DNA of 45,049 bases from contig CAZDLO010000020.1 in assembly GCA_964506325.1 (NCBI GenBank), positions 1 through 45,049 on the forward strand. Reading direction: 5' to 3'. The notes beneath the pieces were generated by a model. It was not told the origin of the DNA and did not search any database. It worked only from the letters and a program-made list of their open reading frames with translations. This stretch comes from CAINVV01 sp964506325. Its GTDB lineage: Bacteria; Bacteroidota; Bacteroidia; Bacteroidales; Prolixibacteraceae. The position numbers and the translations under genes were made by a program. Shown here in pieces: positions 25,106 through 33,692 of the stretch. The first letter of the stretch is position 1. Each line of letters starts with the position of its first letter.

Positions 25106-25924
25106 ATGGAATTCCGTCCCGCCTCCCCTTTATCAATACCCCCTGTTGTTAAGAATCTGGTCATGATCAATGTGGTTATGTTCGTTGCAACATGGGCTTT
25201 AAAACCAAGAGGTATTGATCTTAACGAAATATTGGGGCTCTATTATCCCGGATCACCCAATTTCCGGCCTTATCAGCTGGTCACTCACATATTTATGCAT
25301 GCAAATTTTATGCACTTGTTTTTCAACATGTTTGCATTATATATGTTTGGGAAAGTACTTGAAATGGTATGGGGACAAAAAAGGTTTCTGATCTATTTTG
25401 TCGTCACCGGATTAGGTGCAGCTTCTCTTCATCTGTTCGTCAATTACCTGGAATTGAACCATGTTGCGAAGACAGTGAATGCTTTTGTGAATACTCCATC
25501 ACCGGAACTGCTGACTGCATTTGTAAAGTCCAATCTCGGAGGCCATGCTGCACCTTGGGTTCATGATTTCATCAACAAATGGTCTGAAACTCCTGAAAAT
25601 GCAGCTTTCACACAGCAGGGAACTGAACTTGTCCAGCGAATTTTTGAGGAGCTTATCAATAAGCCAACAGTGGGAGCATCTGGTGCGGTATTTGGAATTC
25701 TGCTCGGTTTTGGAGTCCTTTTTCCCAATACTGAACTGATGCTGATCTTTCCTCCTGTTCCAATCAAGGCAAAGTACTTCGTTCTGGGATATGGACTGAT
25801 TGAATTGTACCTGGGATTTACCCAATCCAACAGCAATGTGGCTCACTTTGCCCACCTTGGAGGAATGCTGTTTGGTTATCTTCTGATAAGGTACTGGAAT
25901 GCCAGTTCAAAAAATTTCTTTTAA
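25106..25924 (+). CDS. Rhomboid family intramembrane serine protease (272 aa)
   Basis: This polytopic inner-membrane protease cleaves substrates within or next to membrane segments. The catalytic dyad is visible: S192 in GASGAVFG and H250 in HLGGMLFG. HANFMHLFFNMFALYMFG earlier supplies the conserved histidine and asparagine of the second membrane segment. A hydrophilic stretch of roughly 65 residues (about 120-185) separates the third segment from the serine-bearing one, longer than in compact GlpG-like enzymes. A second rhomboid gene follows 139 bases downstream with different loops, so this is an old tandem pair rather than a recent duplicate. Substrate unknown. Confidence 0.93.
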   Translation: MEFRPASPLSIPPVVKNLVMINVVMFVATWALKPRGIDLNEILGLYYPGSPNFRPYQLVTHIFMHANFMHLFFNMFALYMFGKVLEMVWGQKRFLIYFVVTGLGAASLHLFVNYLELNHVAKTVNAFVNTPSPELLTAFVKSNLGGHAAPWVHDFINKWSETPENAAFTQQGTELVQRIFEELINKPTVGASGAVFGILLGFGVLFPNTELMLIFPPVPIKAKYFVLGYGLIELYLGFTQSNSNVAHFAHLGGMLFGYLLIRYWNASSKNFF

Positions 25925-26063
25925 TAAGTAACATGTATTGTACCTTTTCACAGGTATGCCCGGTGCATGGTCCGGAATAAATTCCGAACCTGAAATGTAC
26001 AACAGACACATAAGGTTTTATAAACTGATGGCTTGAATTGTTTAAATGTAGCAGGATAATGAC

Positions 26064-26945
26064 ATGGGAATCACTGATGAGATTAAACTTTCCTACCAGC
26101 ACGGATCATATTTAACGAAGCTGATCTATATCAACGTGGCTATTTGGGTCGTTATCAGGCTGGCAGCTGTTATTCTTCTCCTTGGAGGAAATGAAAACCT
26201 GTCCTACACTGAATGGTTTTCACTGCCAGCTTCAATAAACCAGTTCTTACAGAAGCCATGGACAATCATCTCTTACATGTTCCTGCACTACGAGCTGTTG
26301 CATCTTCTATTTAACATGTTATGGCTTTACTCTTTCGGTCGAATTTTTCTCGAATATCATCAGCCACGCAAATTATTATCGGTATACATTTTCGGAGGAC
26401 TATCCGGTGGCGTTTTCTTTATGGCAGCCTACAATTTCTTCCCCTATTTCCGGAATGCCATCGACTTCAGCCAGTTATTGGGGGCTTCAGCCTCAGTAAT
26501 AGCCATCGTAATTGCCACTGCTGTTTTTGTTCCTGATCACGTGATTCACATCATACTGATAGGCCCGGTAAGAATTAAGTGGATCGCTTTGATTTCTGTT
26601 CTTCTTTATGTGGTAAATCTAACCGGAGACAATGCAGGCGGCAACTTTGCCCATTTAGGTGGGGCATTCTGGGGATTAACCTACATGACATTGCTTAAAT
26701 CCGGGCTGGATATTTCAGCACGGAGTGATCGACTATTTGACCGTCTTTTTAAATGGTCTAAACCTGCAAATAAGCTAAAGGTTGAATACAAATCCGGAAA
26801 TTACCGTGAATATGGCTTCAACAAAAGCAAGAAAGAGCAACAGGAGGAAATCAACAGAATACTTGACAAGATCAGTAATTCAGGATACGATACCCTGTCA
26901 GCCGAAGAAAAAGAATTACTTTTCAGAATGAGTGGCAAAAAATGA
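26064..26945 (+). CDS. Rhomboid family intramembrane serine protease with C-terminal tail (293 aa)
   Basis: This is the second rhomboid of the tandem. The dyad is S142 in LGASASV and H197 in FAHLGGAFWG; FLHYELLHLLFNMLWLYSFG holds the conserved histidine and asparagine. Unlike its neighbour it lacks the long loop before the serine. It carries a cytosolic tail of about 75 residues ending in EEINRILDKISNSGYDTLSA and EEKELLFRMS, an ILDKI...L..EEK arrangement seen at the ends of many Bacteroidetes rhomboids. Its last four bases overlap the start of the next gene (ATGA), so the EEP-family gene is translationally coupled. Substrate unknown. Confidence 0.93.
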   Translation: MGITDEIKLSYQHGSYLTKLIYINVAIWVVIRLAAVILLLGGNENLSYTEWFSLPASINQFLQKPWTIISYMFLHYELLHLLFNMLWLYSFGRIFLEYHQPRKLLSVYIFGGLSGGVFFMAAYNFFPYFRNAIDFSQLLGASASVIAIVIATAVFVPDHVIHIILIGPVRIKWIALISVLLYVVNLTGDNAGGNFAHLGGAFWGLTYMTLLKSGLDISARSDRLFDRLFKWSKPANKLKVEYKSGNYREYGFNKSKKEQQEEINRILDKISNSGYDTLSAEEKELLFRMSGKK

Positions 26946-28030
26946 GAAAAGGGGCTATCAAAGATTTTTTCTCAAAATTTGGGTTTATCCTAAACCTCGG
27001 ATTTGGAGTATCGCTTTTCCTGTCCTACCTGTCTGTCTTTATCCCCCCGGACAAATTTTGGCCGGCAGCTTTTGCAGGGTTACTTTACCCGTACCTTCTT
27101 ATAATAAATTTTCTTTTTATAATCTACTATACCTTCAGAAAATCCAAAAGACTTCTACTGTCACTGGTAATCATACTCATTGGATATCAACACCTTTTCA
27201 ACTTCGTACAGCCGATCCCGAATTTGAAGGGCAATACCAAAGGACTGAAGATTCTGACCTATAATGTTCATCACTTCGACAAAGATCCTTCCAAAAAACA
27301 GCCCCTGAAGCCAGGTATTATTGAATACCTGAAAACTGCAAATGCTGATATAATATGCCTGCAGGAAGCCCAAATCAATAAAACCGGTAAATTTAGCCCC
27401 TCTGGCATCAGAGATGCCATTCCGGGAATAAAGCATTACCAGTTGGCCCATTCCATATCCAATGCCGGGCCAATGACTTTGTCAAAATTCCCTATCATTA
27501 TGCTGGGTGAAATAAGGTTTGAGCACAGTGCCAATATGGTTTTGTTTTCTGACATTGTAATTCGGGCAAAAGATACAATACGGGTTTACAATTGTCATTT
27601 TCAATCCTACCGGATAAGTCCTGAAGATTACTCAATTACTGATCCTGAGCGCAGCGGAACAAATGAGCAACAGCTTAGGGAAGCAAAACTTATCACGAAA
27701 AAGATGATTCTGGCGTTTTCAATCCGGGCCAGCCAGGCCCGGACAGTATACGCTCACATAAAAAAGTGTCCGTATCCTGTCATAGTTTGCGGAGACTTCA
27801 ATGACACCCCGGTTTCCTATACCTATCATCTTGCAGGCAATCATTTGAAGGATGCATTTTCTGATGCAGGCTTTGGTCTTTCAAATACTTACAACGGCAT
27901 ATTGCCCTCCTTCCGGATAGATTACGTTCTTTACAGCCCAAAATACAGAGCGATCTACTACCGTTGTGAACGGATCAACCTTTCTGATCATTTCCCGGTA
28001 ATGGCTATTTTAGAAAAAGCGGCAAAATAG
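26942..28030 (+). CDS. Endonuclease/exonuclease/phosphatase (EEP) family protein with membrane anchor (362 aa)
   Basis: Residues ~1-95 contain about three hydrophobic segments, and the rest is an EEP catalytic domain. Its motifs are KILTYNVHHFDKDP, IICLQEAQ (metal-binding glutamate), VIVCGDFNDTPVSYTY (catalytic D and N) and LSDHFPVMAIL (catalytic DH pair). EEP enzymes are magnesium-dependent phosphodiesterases acting on nucleic acids, inositol phosphates or sphingolipids; the substrate cannot be told here. The membrane anchor and coupling to the rhomboid gene by a four-base overlap suggest action at the cell envelope, but that is inference. A small hairpin lies just past the stop (28037-28052). 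Confidence 0.88.
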   Translation: MRKGAIKDFFSKFGFILNLGFGVSLFLSYLSVFIPPDKFWPAAFAGLLYPYLLIINFLFIIYYTFRKSKRLLLSLVIILIGYQHLFNFVQPIPNLKGNTKGLKILTYNVHHFDKDPSKKQPLKPGIIEYLKTANADIICLQEAQINKTGKFSPSGIRDAIPGIKHYQLAHSISNAGPMTLSKFPIIMLGEIRFEHSANMVLFSDIVIRAKDTIRVYNCHFQSYRISPEDYSITDPERSGTNEQQLREAKLITKKMILAFSIRASQARTVYAHIKKCPYPVIVCGDFNDTPVSYTYHLAGNHLKDAFSDAGFGLSNTYNGILPSFRIDYVLYSPKYRAIYYRCERINLSDHFPVMAILEKAAK

Positions 28031-28036
28031 CCTCAT

Positions 28037-28052
28037 GTGCGCATTATCGCAC
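28037..28052 (+). terminator. Small hairpin after the EEP gene
   Basis: GTGCG (28037-28041) pairs with CGCAC (28048-28052) around CATTAT. No T-run follows directly, so it is at best a weak terminator or mRNA-stabilising hairpin. Confidence 0.3.
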
Positions 28053-28126
28053 TTCATCCAATCCCCCGGCGAACTTTGCGAAGTCCTATTTTGCTTTTTT
28101 TGCCATTTTTTTTACCTTTATTAAGT

Positions 28127-28134
28127 TATATTTG
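28127..28134 (+). promoter_or_regulatory. Bacteroidetes -7 element (TATATTTG) abutting the response regulator start codon
   Basis: TATATTTG matches TAnnTTTG and ends only four bases before the ATG at 28139. Transcription from it would start at or next to the start codon and yield a leaderless or nearly leaderless mRNA. Confidence 0.5.
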
Positions 28135-28138
28135 GTAA

Positions 28139-28933
28139 ATGAAAAAATATCGGGCCATAATCATTGATGATGAGAAGAATGTCAGGGAGGTACTGCAACT
28201 GCTCTTGTTTCAATATTGCAAAGAAGTAGAAGTTGTTGCACTTGCCTCTTCGGCTGCTGAGGGAAGGGCATTGTTGCAGAAAAATGAAATCGATTTCATT
28301 TTTCTGGATATTTCAATGCCTAAGGAAGATGGCTTTACATTTCTGGGCACCATCCCTAAAGAAAATTATTGCATCATCTTCGTCACCGCTTCTGAAGATT
28401 ATGCCATGAAAGCATTGAAGGCAAGTGCAACTGACTACTTATTAAAACCAATCTCACCGCTTGAACTCATTGAGGCCGTTACTAAAGCAGCACATCATCA
28501 TGAATTACATCAGAGTCGTGAAATCCAGAAAAATATTTACAATGAATCCCTGGACAACCTCAGTCAGGCTATCAATCTAGGATCAAAACATATCTCCAAA
28601 ATTACTGTTGCAGAACAATTCGGATTTCAATTGGTGAATACTTCCGATATTATGTACCTCGAAGCTGACAGTAACTACACGATTCTTCATCTTGCTGGCC
28701 TAAAGAAAATAGTTGCTACGAGAACCATGGGGGATTTTGAAAAAATCCTTGATCAACCTGAATTTTTCAGGATTCATAAGTCACTCATAATCAACATCAA
28801 TTACCTAAGGGCATATTCAAGTTACCAGGGCAATTTTGTCGAACTGACAGACGGTACCTCTTTAAATATATCACGCAGAAGACTCAACGACTTTCGTGAA
28901 GCCATCAAGCAATTCACCAAATCAATAGACTGA
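28139..28933 (+). CDS. LytTR family response regulator (264 aa)
   Basis: This is a two-component transcription regulator. The receiver domain (about 1-120) has the acidic pair D10/D11 in IIIDDE, phosphoacceptor D57 in FIFLDISMP, T83 and K103 in LLKP. The C-terminal LytTR DNA-binding domain spans about 160-260 (IMYLEADSNYTILHL ... FFRIHKSLIININYL ... ISRRRLNDF). The sensor kinase gene begins one base after its stop codon, so the two form a cognate pair. A -7 element lies directly at the start codon. Target genes are not known; the downstream glycan-use genes are an obvious candidate, but a strong terminator separates them. Confidence 0.95.
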   Translation: MKKYRAIIIDDEKNVREVLQLLLFQYCKEVEVVALASSAAEGRALLQKNEIDFIFLDISMPKEDGFTFLGTIPKENYCIIFVTASEDYAMKALKASATDYLLKPISPLELIEAVTKAAHHHELHQSREIQKNIYNESLDNLSQAINLGSKHISKITVAEQFGFQLVNTSDIMYLEADSNYTILHLAGLKKIVATRTMGDFEKILDQPEFFRIHKSLIININYLRAYSSYQGNFVELTDGTSLNISRRRLNDFREAIKQFTKSID

Positions 28934-28934
28934 A

Positions 28935-31919
28935 TTGAGAAAAGATGTACTTATAGTTTTGGTCTCCCTGTTGTTCGCCTGCAAAATTTCAGTGGCTCAA
29001 AATCCTTATATTCAAAGATATTCAATTACAGAAGGGCTGCCTTCAAATAGTGTATATACCGTATTTCAGGACAGCAAGAAATTTATCTGGTTTGCAACAG
29101 ATGCAGGTGTTGCAAGATTTGACGGAACCAGGTTTACCTATTTTAGAAAACAGGATGGGCTAAGCAGTAATGATGTTTTTGAAATAAAAGAAGATTCCTT
29201 TGGCCGGATATGGTTTTTTCACATCAATGCCTCTCTGAACTATATCGCTGATAATCAAGTGTACAATGAAAAAAATACTCCTTTTCTGGATTCCCTGAAA
29301 GGCAGTTATTTCTGCAAAAAATTTTATGAGGACACCGATAAGAACATCTATTTTTTTGATAATCCACAACGGATAATCTACTGCCTCAGTCCAAAAAATC
29401 GTGTAACCAGGTATCAAATGCCGTCCATGATGGTAAAGAGTGATCTTAAATCACAAATGTTTGAAGCAATGACGATCAGGTACCTGGAAAAAGATGTTAA
29501 TGGAGAATTCCTTTTTTTATCACCGATGGGTGTTCTGAGAAGCAAAACATTAAGTGGCAATCCCAAAATCGAATCAAATGAATATTTATTCGCTGATATC
29601 CTATCTTCCTCCAACAAAACAAAGTACGCAGTAGTCAGGAAGAAGGGCAACAATTTGTTTGAATTGAAAAGATTCAAGCATGATCTGAACTTCACAAATA
29701 TTAAACCCTTTCCAAGCACCGGTTCAGAATTTATTTTCTCTGTTCTCGAGGACAATAATGGAATTCTGTGGATCTCTACCTACGACAAAGGCGTCTTCTG
29801 TTTCAGAGGCGACAGTTTGATTTATCACTTAAACATTAAGAACGCCCTGACGTTATTACAGGATCACGAAAACAATATCTGGTTATGTTCTTTGAAAGAT
29901 GGAGCTTATAAAATCAGTCCTAATATTACAAGGCACAAACACTTTGGAACTAACATTTTCCAAAACAACGGAATCAGTTCATTGTGCAGAAAAGACAGCA
30001 CCAGTATCTGGCTAACAGAAGGAAGGATGATTTATGCTCTGGCAAACAATGAACTATACAAATTAGATTTTCAAAAATCGGAAAATTCATTCGATGAAAT
30101 TTTACAGGTAAACAAGAATAACCTTCTGGTTGGGGAAACAAGTAAATATCCTTTCGCCCTGGAAGGCATCACCATCGATGTAAAAAACCATAGGATCCGT
30201 TGCGATAAAATAAGTCAGTCGCCGATCCGGATGAAAAAAATAATATCCAGCCCGGAAAAAAATGAGGTCAGCAGTTACAATCAGTTTTCGATTTACATAA
30301 TGAATCCGGCTAATTTGTTCAGGGAAATAAAAACGTACAGAATCGAAGAACGCATATACAGCTCCTACTACAATAACAGCAACGCTTTGATTCTGAATGC
30401 AAAAAATCCTTATGTACACAATAATGGAACCTCCGTTGAATCCCCTGAACTGGAGTTTTTCAGGGACAAATTAGTCACTGATCACCTGAATCTAAATACC
30501 ACAACTGAACTATTCAACATTGAGGGAGTTAGTCTCTACTTATTTTTCAACAAAAAAATCATCAATCTATCAGAAAAACTGGACCAGCCTATTCACTTTA
30601 ACATCAAACATCTGTTCTACCATGATTCAGTCCTTTATATTGCCTCACCCAGAAACATTTATGTTTGTAAGAATCCATTAAATGCTATTATTGGGAAAGA
30701 AGTGCAATTACAAATGATAGACATAAGCTTCCGATCCATCAATGATATTGAGGTTAATAACAACAAACTTTATGTCGCCAGTGACGACGGACTTACAGAA
30801 ATACCTGTAGAAGAGATGTATAGCAGCAATGATACCCCACCCATACCGTATATTCTCTCTATCAAGGTTAATGATATTGAAAATAATCTCAACAATAATC
30901 AGATTAAATTTACGGGCCACAAACGAATCAATATTGCATTTACAGGCATCAACTATTCGATCAGTCCAATTACTTTTTCCTATAAACTTGAAGGAGCCGA
31001 CACCACCTGGACCATTTCAAGGAGTAATGAGGTAGTATTACAGAATCTCTCAAGTGGACAATACAAATTTAAACTTCGGACCAAAAAGCCTGACTCTGAA
31101 TGGAGCAAGCCTGTTGATATTTCCATTATTGTACAGGCAACGGTATGGCAACACCCTTTGTTTTATTTCCTAATCGTGTTGTTTTTCATCGGATTAATTT
31201 TTCTCTTGATATTGAGGCAAAAAAATATTCAGTTGCGGCACCAGGAGGTTACACACCAAATGATTCTGCTGGAACAGAAATCACTCCAGGCCATGATGAA
31301 TCCTCATTTCATTTTCAATTCACTTGGCTCTATCCAAAATTATCTTTTACACAACAAGCCATACGAAGCCGGAATATATCTCTCACAATTCGCCAGGCTT
31401 ATAAGGCAAAACCTCAATTCAATTGATACCTCCATGATAAATCTTGAAGAGGAGGTTAGCCGGATTAAAAATTACCTTGATCTTGAGAAGCTCAGGCTGG
31501 GTGAAAAATTTGATTATTCAATCGTGGTGAATGAAGGTATTGAATCAGATGATATCTCAATCCCTTCAATGATTATTCAACCTCTTGTTGAAAATGCCAT
31601 TTGGCATGGCATAGCACTTCTGGAAGGCAATGGGTATGTTCTTATCACCTTTGAATTAAATACTCATAATACTCTCAGGATCATAATTGAAGACTCCGGT
31701 ATAGGTGTTGAAAATTCAGGCAAATATAATCTCGGGCAAGAATCCCATTTGAATTTAGGCATGTCCATTATCAGAAAACGGTTGAATCTGTTAAGCAAGA
31801 AATATGGAATAGGGACCGGAATTACAATTTCTGAATATTTGCCGGGTTCAGTCAATCCGGGAACAAGGGTCGTCTTAATTGTGCCTTTTATTTTTGGTAA
31901 ACCTGCAACATCCTCTTGA
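28935..31919 (+). CDS. Two-component sensor histidine kinase with beta-propeller and Y_Y_Y sensor (994 aa)
   Basis: A signal peptide (about 1-21, RKDVLIVLVSLLFACKISVAQ without its initiator) leads into a periplasmic beta-propeller of Reg_prop repeats (for example TDAGVARFDGTRFTYF and GILWISTYDKGVFCF) to about residue 640. A Y_Y_Y domain (about 645-730) and one membrane span (about 740-760) follow. The cytoplasmic kinase is of the LytS/His_kinase type: phosphoacceptor H791 in MMNPHFIFNSL, N-box PLVENAIWHGI, and G-box DSGIGVEN. This resembles hybrid glycan sensors but has no receiver or AraC domain, using the separate LytTR protein instead. The start is TTG at 28935, chosen because it gives an intact signal peptide and follows the regulator by one base. 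Confidence 0.93.
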   Translation: MRKDVLIVLVSLLFACKISVAQNPYIQRYSITEGLPSNSVYTVFQDSKKFIWFATDAGVARFDGTRFTYFRKQDGLSSNDVFEIKEDSFGRIWFFHINASLNYIADNQVYNEKNTPFLDSLKGSYFCKKFYEDTDKNIYFFDNPQRIIYCLSPKNRVTRYQMPSMMVKSDLKSQMFEAMTIRYLEKDVNGEFLFLSPMGVLRSKTLSGNPKIESNEYLFADILSSSNKTKYAVVRKKGNNLFELKRFKHDLNFTNIKPFPSTGSEFIFSVLEDNNGILWISTYDKGVFCFRGDSLIYHLNIKNALTLLQDHENNIWLCSLKDGAYKISPNITRHKHFGTNIFQNNGISSLCRKDSTSIWLTEGRMIYALANNELYKLDFQKSENSFDEILQVNKNNLLVGETSKYPFALEGITIDVKNHRIRCDKISQSPIRMKKIISSPEKNEVSSYNQFSIYIMNPANLFREIKTYRIEERIYSSYYNNSNALILNAKNPYVHNNGTSVESPELEFFRDKLVTDHLNLNTTTELFNIEGVSLYLFFNKKIINLSEKLDQPIHFNIKHLFYHDSVLYIASPRNIYVCKNPLNAIIGKEVQLQMIDISFRSINDIEVNNNKLYVASDDGLTEIPVEEMYSSNDTPPIPYILSIKVNDIENNLNNNQIKFTGHKRINIAFTGINYSISPITFSYKLEGADTTWTISRSNEVVLQNLSSGQYKFKLRTKKPDSEWSKPVDISIIVQATVWQHPLFYFLIVLFFIGLIFLLILRQKNIQLRHQEVTHQMILLEQKSLQAMMNPHFIFNSLGSIQNYLLHNKPYEAGIYLSQFARLIRQNLNSIDTSMINLEEEVSRIKNYLDLEKLRLGEKFDYSIVVNEGIESDDISIPSMIIQPLVENAIWHGIALLEGNGYVLITFELNTHNTLRIIIEDSGIGVENSGKYNLGQESHLNLGMSIIRKRLNLLSKKYGIGTGITISEYLPGSVNPGTRVVLIVPFIFGKPATSS

Positions 31920-32108
31920 TCATAATCCGTTGGCTCGCCTAATCGTCCATCCATTCATCCAGATACACCTTACACTCAAACTTAGTTGGTACCTAAAAAA
32001 AATGAATTAAAATTATGATGAATAAAGGATTATGATTAAATCCAGCGTGTGATTTGTCTGCTTTACCGTACCGCAATACCTTAAGATTGCAAACAAGACC
32101 TTACCTTT

Positions 32109-32166
32109 GAAGAAATTTGGCAGGACAGTGGCATTTGCCCGGTCCTCCAAAGTTCTTCTTTTTTTT
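32109..32166 (+). terminator. Long stem-loop terminator
   Basis: Nested complementary blocks form one long stem: GAAGAA (32109-32114) with TTCTTC (32153-32158), TTTGG (32116-32120) with CCAAA (32147-32151), AGGAC (32122-32126) with GTCCT (32142-32146), and GGC (32130-32132) with GCC (32137-32139). An uninterrupted T-run (32159-32166) follows. It lies 190 bases past the sensor kinase stop codon, so either the kinase mRNA has a long tail or it ends an independent transcript. Confidence 0.8.
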
Positions 32167-32540
32167 GAAGTTATTTAAACACTGTGTCAATATTGTGACG
32201 ACAGAATTCCATTGACCAATCACTTTTCCTTAACATTGTGCAACTTCCCGAATCCAGGAACTATTCAACAGCTAAAACCTTATTGACTTCTAATGGTGAA
32301 TTTCCTGTATAGAAAAATCGAATTTTATTCAAAACCGGAGTTGTTTTTATAGTTCCCACGTCAAATAAAAAATAGGTGGCTTTTGAAAATCAACAGGCAT
32401 TTATTCAGAAGGATAGCGAGAACTGCAAAAATTCATCCGCTCTCTGAAGTACCATGCCGGGAAGGGTTCATCTTCTGATAACTCCCTGTTAAATATTTTA
32501 TTCAAGCCATCCAGTCAATTTCTTATAAGTCACTTTTTCC

Positions 32541-32548
32541 TATATTTG
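32541..32548 (+). promoter_or_regulatory. Bacteroidetes -7 promoter element (TATATTTG) for the DUF5009-GH92 genes
   Basis: TATATTTG matches TAnnTTTG and ends 25 bases before the ATG at 32574. It predicts a promoter for the whole DUF5009-GH92-GH92 run. The -33 region is weak (TTTC about 20 bases upstream). Confidence 0.55.
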
Positions 32549-32573
32549 CTGAAACTACTTCTATTAATAAATC

Positions 32574-33689
32574 ATGGAAAAAATAAATCCTGCCGACAAA
32601 CGCATTTTGTCTGTAGATGTCTTGCGTGGTTTCGATATGTTTTGGCTTGTAGGTGGTACGGGTCTTGCTTTGGCCATTGTAAAGCTCTTTGGTGGAAGAG
32701 TGCAGGAAATTCTACTCCCGCAATTTGATCACTGTGAGTGGATTGGCTTTACATTCTATGACCTCATTTTCCCTCTTTTTGAATTTGTAATGGGGATGTC
32801 GCTAGTCTTTTCCTTACAAAAGATTCTTATCACGGAGGGTAGGACTGCAGCATACAAGCGCCTTCTCAGACGATTTGCTTTACTATTCCTTCTGGGAATC
32901 ATCTATTATGGCGGATTTTCAAACAGCTGGCCTGAAATCAGGTTGCTGGGAGTCCTTCAGAGGTTAGCCATCACTTATCTCCTGACAGGTGTTTTATTTA
33001 TTCATCTGGATTTGAAAGGAATGATCTCAGTTTCTGCTGTGATTCTAATTGGTTACTGGATTCTGCTCTGCTTTGTCCCTGTTCCTGACAAAGGGGTAAT
33101 ATCCCTGACACCGGAATCAAACTGGGCCCAATACATAGATGCAAGGTTCCTGCCTGGGAAGAAAAACGGTCCGGGAGGCATTTGGGATATAGTTGGCATA
33201 CTTGGGACTGTTCCAACAACTGTTTCCTGCTTGTTTGGTGTTTTTGCAGCCAAAATATTGCTGAGCAAAAATTTGGATGACAAGCGACGTCTTATTTATC
33301 TGATAGGTGGCGGATTGGCGATGGTGGCTTCAGGGTACCTATGGGGAATGCAATTCCCGATTATTAAAAAGGTCTGGACTTCAACCTACGTCCTGGTAGG
33401 GGGTGGTTACAGCCTGGCACTGATGGGAATATTTTATTACCTGATCGACATGAAAAAGTACAAAAAATGGACTTTGATTTTTGTCTGGATCGGAGTTAAT
33501 CCCATAACCATTTATATGGCCAGAAACCTGATTGATTTTAATGGCCCTGCAAAAAGATTCGTGGGAGGGAACATTGCCTCGATGGTTGGAGAGCAAGGGG
33601 CATATTTCCTTGCTACTGCAGTATCACTTGCGTTCTCACTGATCCTGCTGAGATTCCTGTACAACAGGAAAATATTCATCAAAGTCTGA
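32574..33689 (+). CDS. DUF5009 / heparan-alpha-glucosaminide N-acetyltransferase-like membrane protein (371 aa)
   Basis: This multi-spanning inner-membrane protein has roughly ten hydrophobic segments. The N-terminal RILSVDVLRGFDMFWLVGG is the signature of DUF5009 and NagX/HGSNAT-type transmembrane acyltransferases, which are thought to move acetyl groups onto amino sugars across the membrane. FGGRVQEILLPQFDHCEWIGFTFYDL, read in two parts, and FPLFEFVMGMSLVFSL contain the conserved early-loop histidine and membrane residues. The first GH92 gene begins three bases after its stop codon, so it belongs to a glycan-use operon. The exact substrate is inferred; related genes are common in Bacteroidetes polysaccharide loci. 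Confidence 0.9.
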   Translation: MEKINPADKRILSVDVLRGFDMFWLVGGTGLALAIVKLFGGRVQEILLPQFDHCEWIGFTFYDLIFPLFEFVMGMSLVFSLQKILITEGRTAAYKRLLRRFALLFLLGIIYYGGFSNSWPEIRLLGVLQRLAITYLLTGVLFIHLDLKGMISVSAVILIGYWILLCFVPVPDKGVISLTPESNWAQYIDARFLPGKKNGPGGIWDIVGILGTVPTTVSCLFGVFAAKILLSKNLDDKRRLIYLIGGGLAMVASGYLWGMQFPIIKKVWTSTYVLVGGGYSLALMGIFYYLIDMKKYKKWTLIFVWIGVNPITIYMARNLIDFNGPAKRFVGGNIASMVGEQGAYFLATAVSLAFSLILLRFLYNRKIFIKV

Positions 33690-33692
33690 TTT

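Larger units (their letters stand above)
31920..32573. other. Long intergenic region with strong terminator
   Basis: No gene is seen in these 654 bases. They contain the extended hairpin terminator at 32109-32166 and a -7 promoter element for the DUF5009 gene at 32541-32548. The remaining ~370 bases between them are AT-rich without recognisable features; a small RNA cannot be excluded. Confidence 0.5.
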
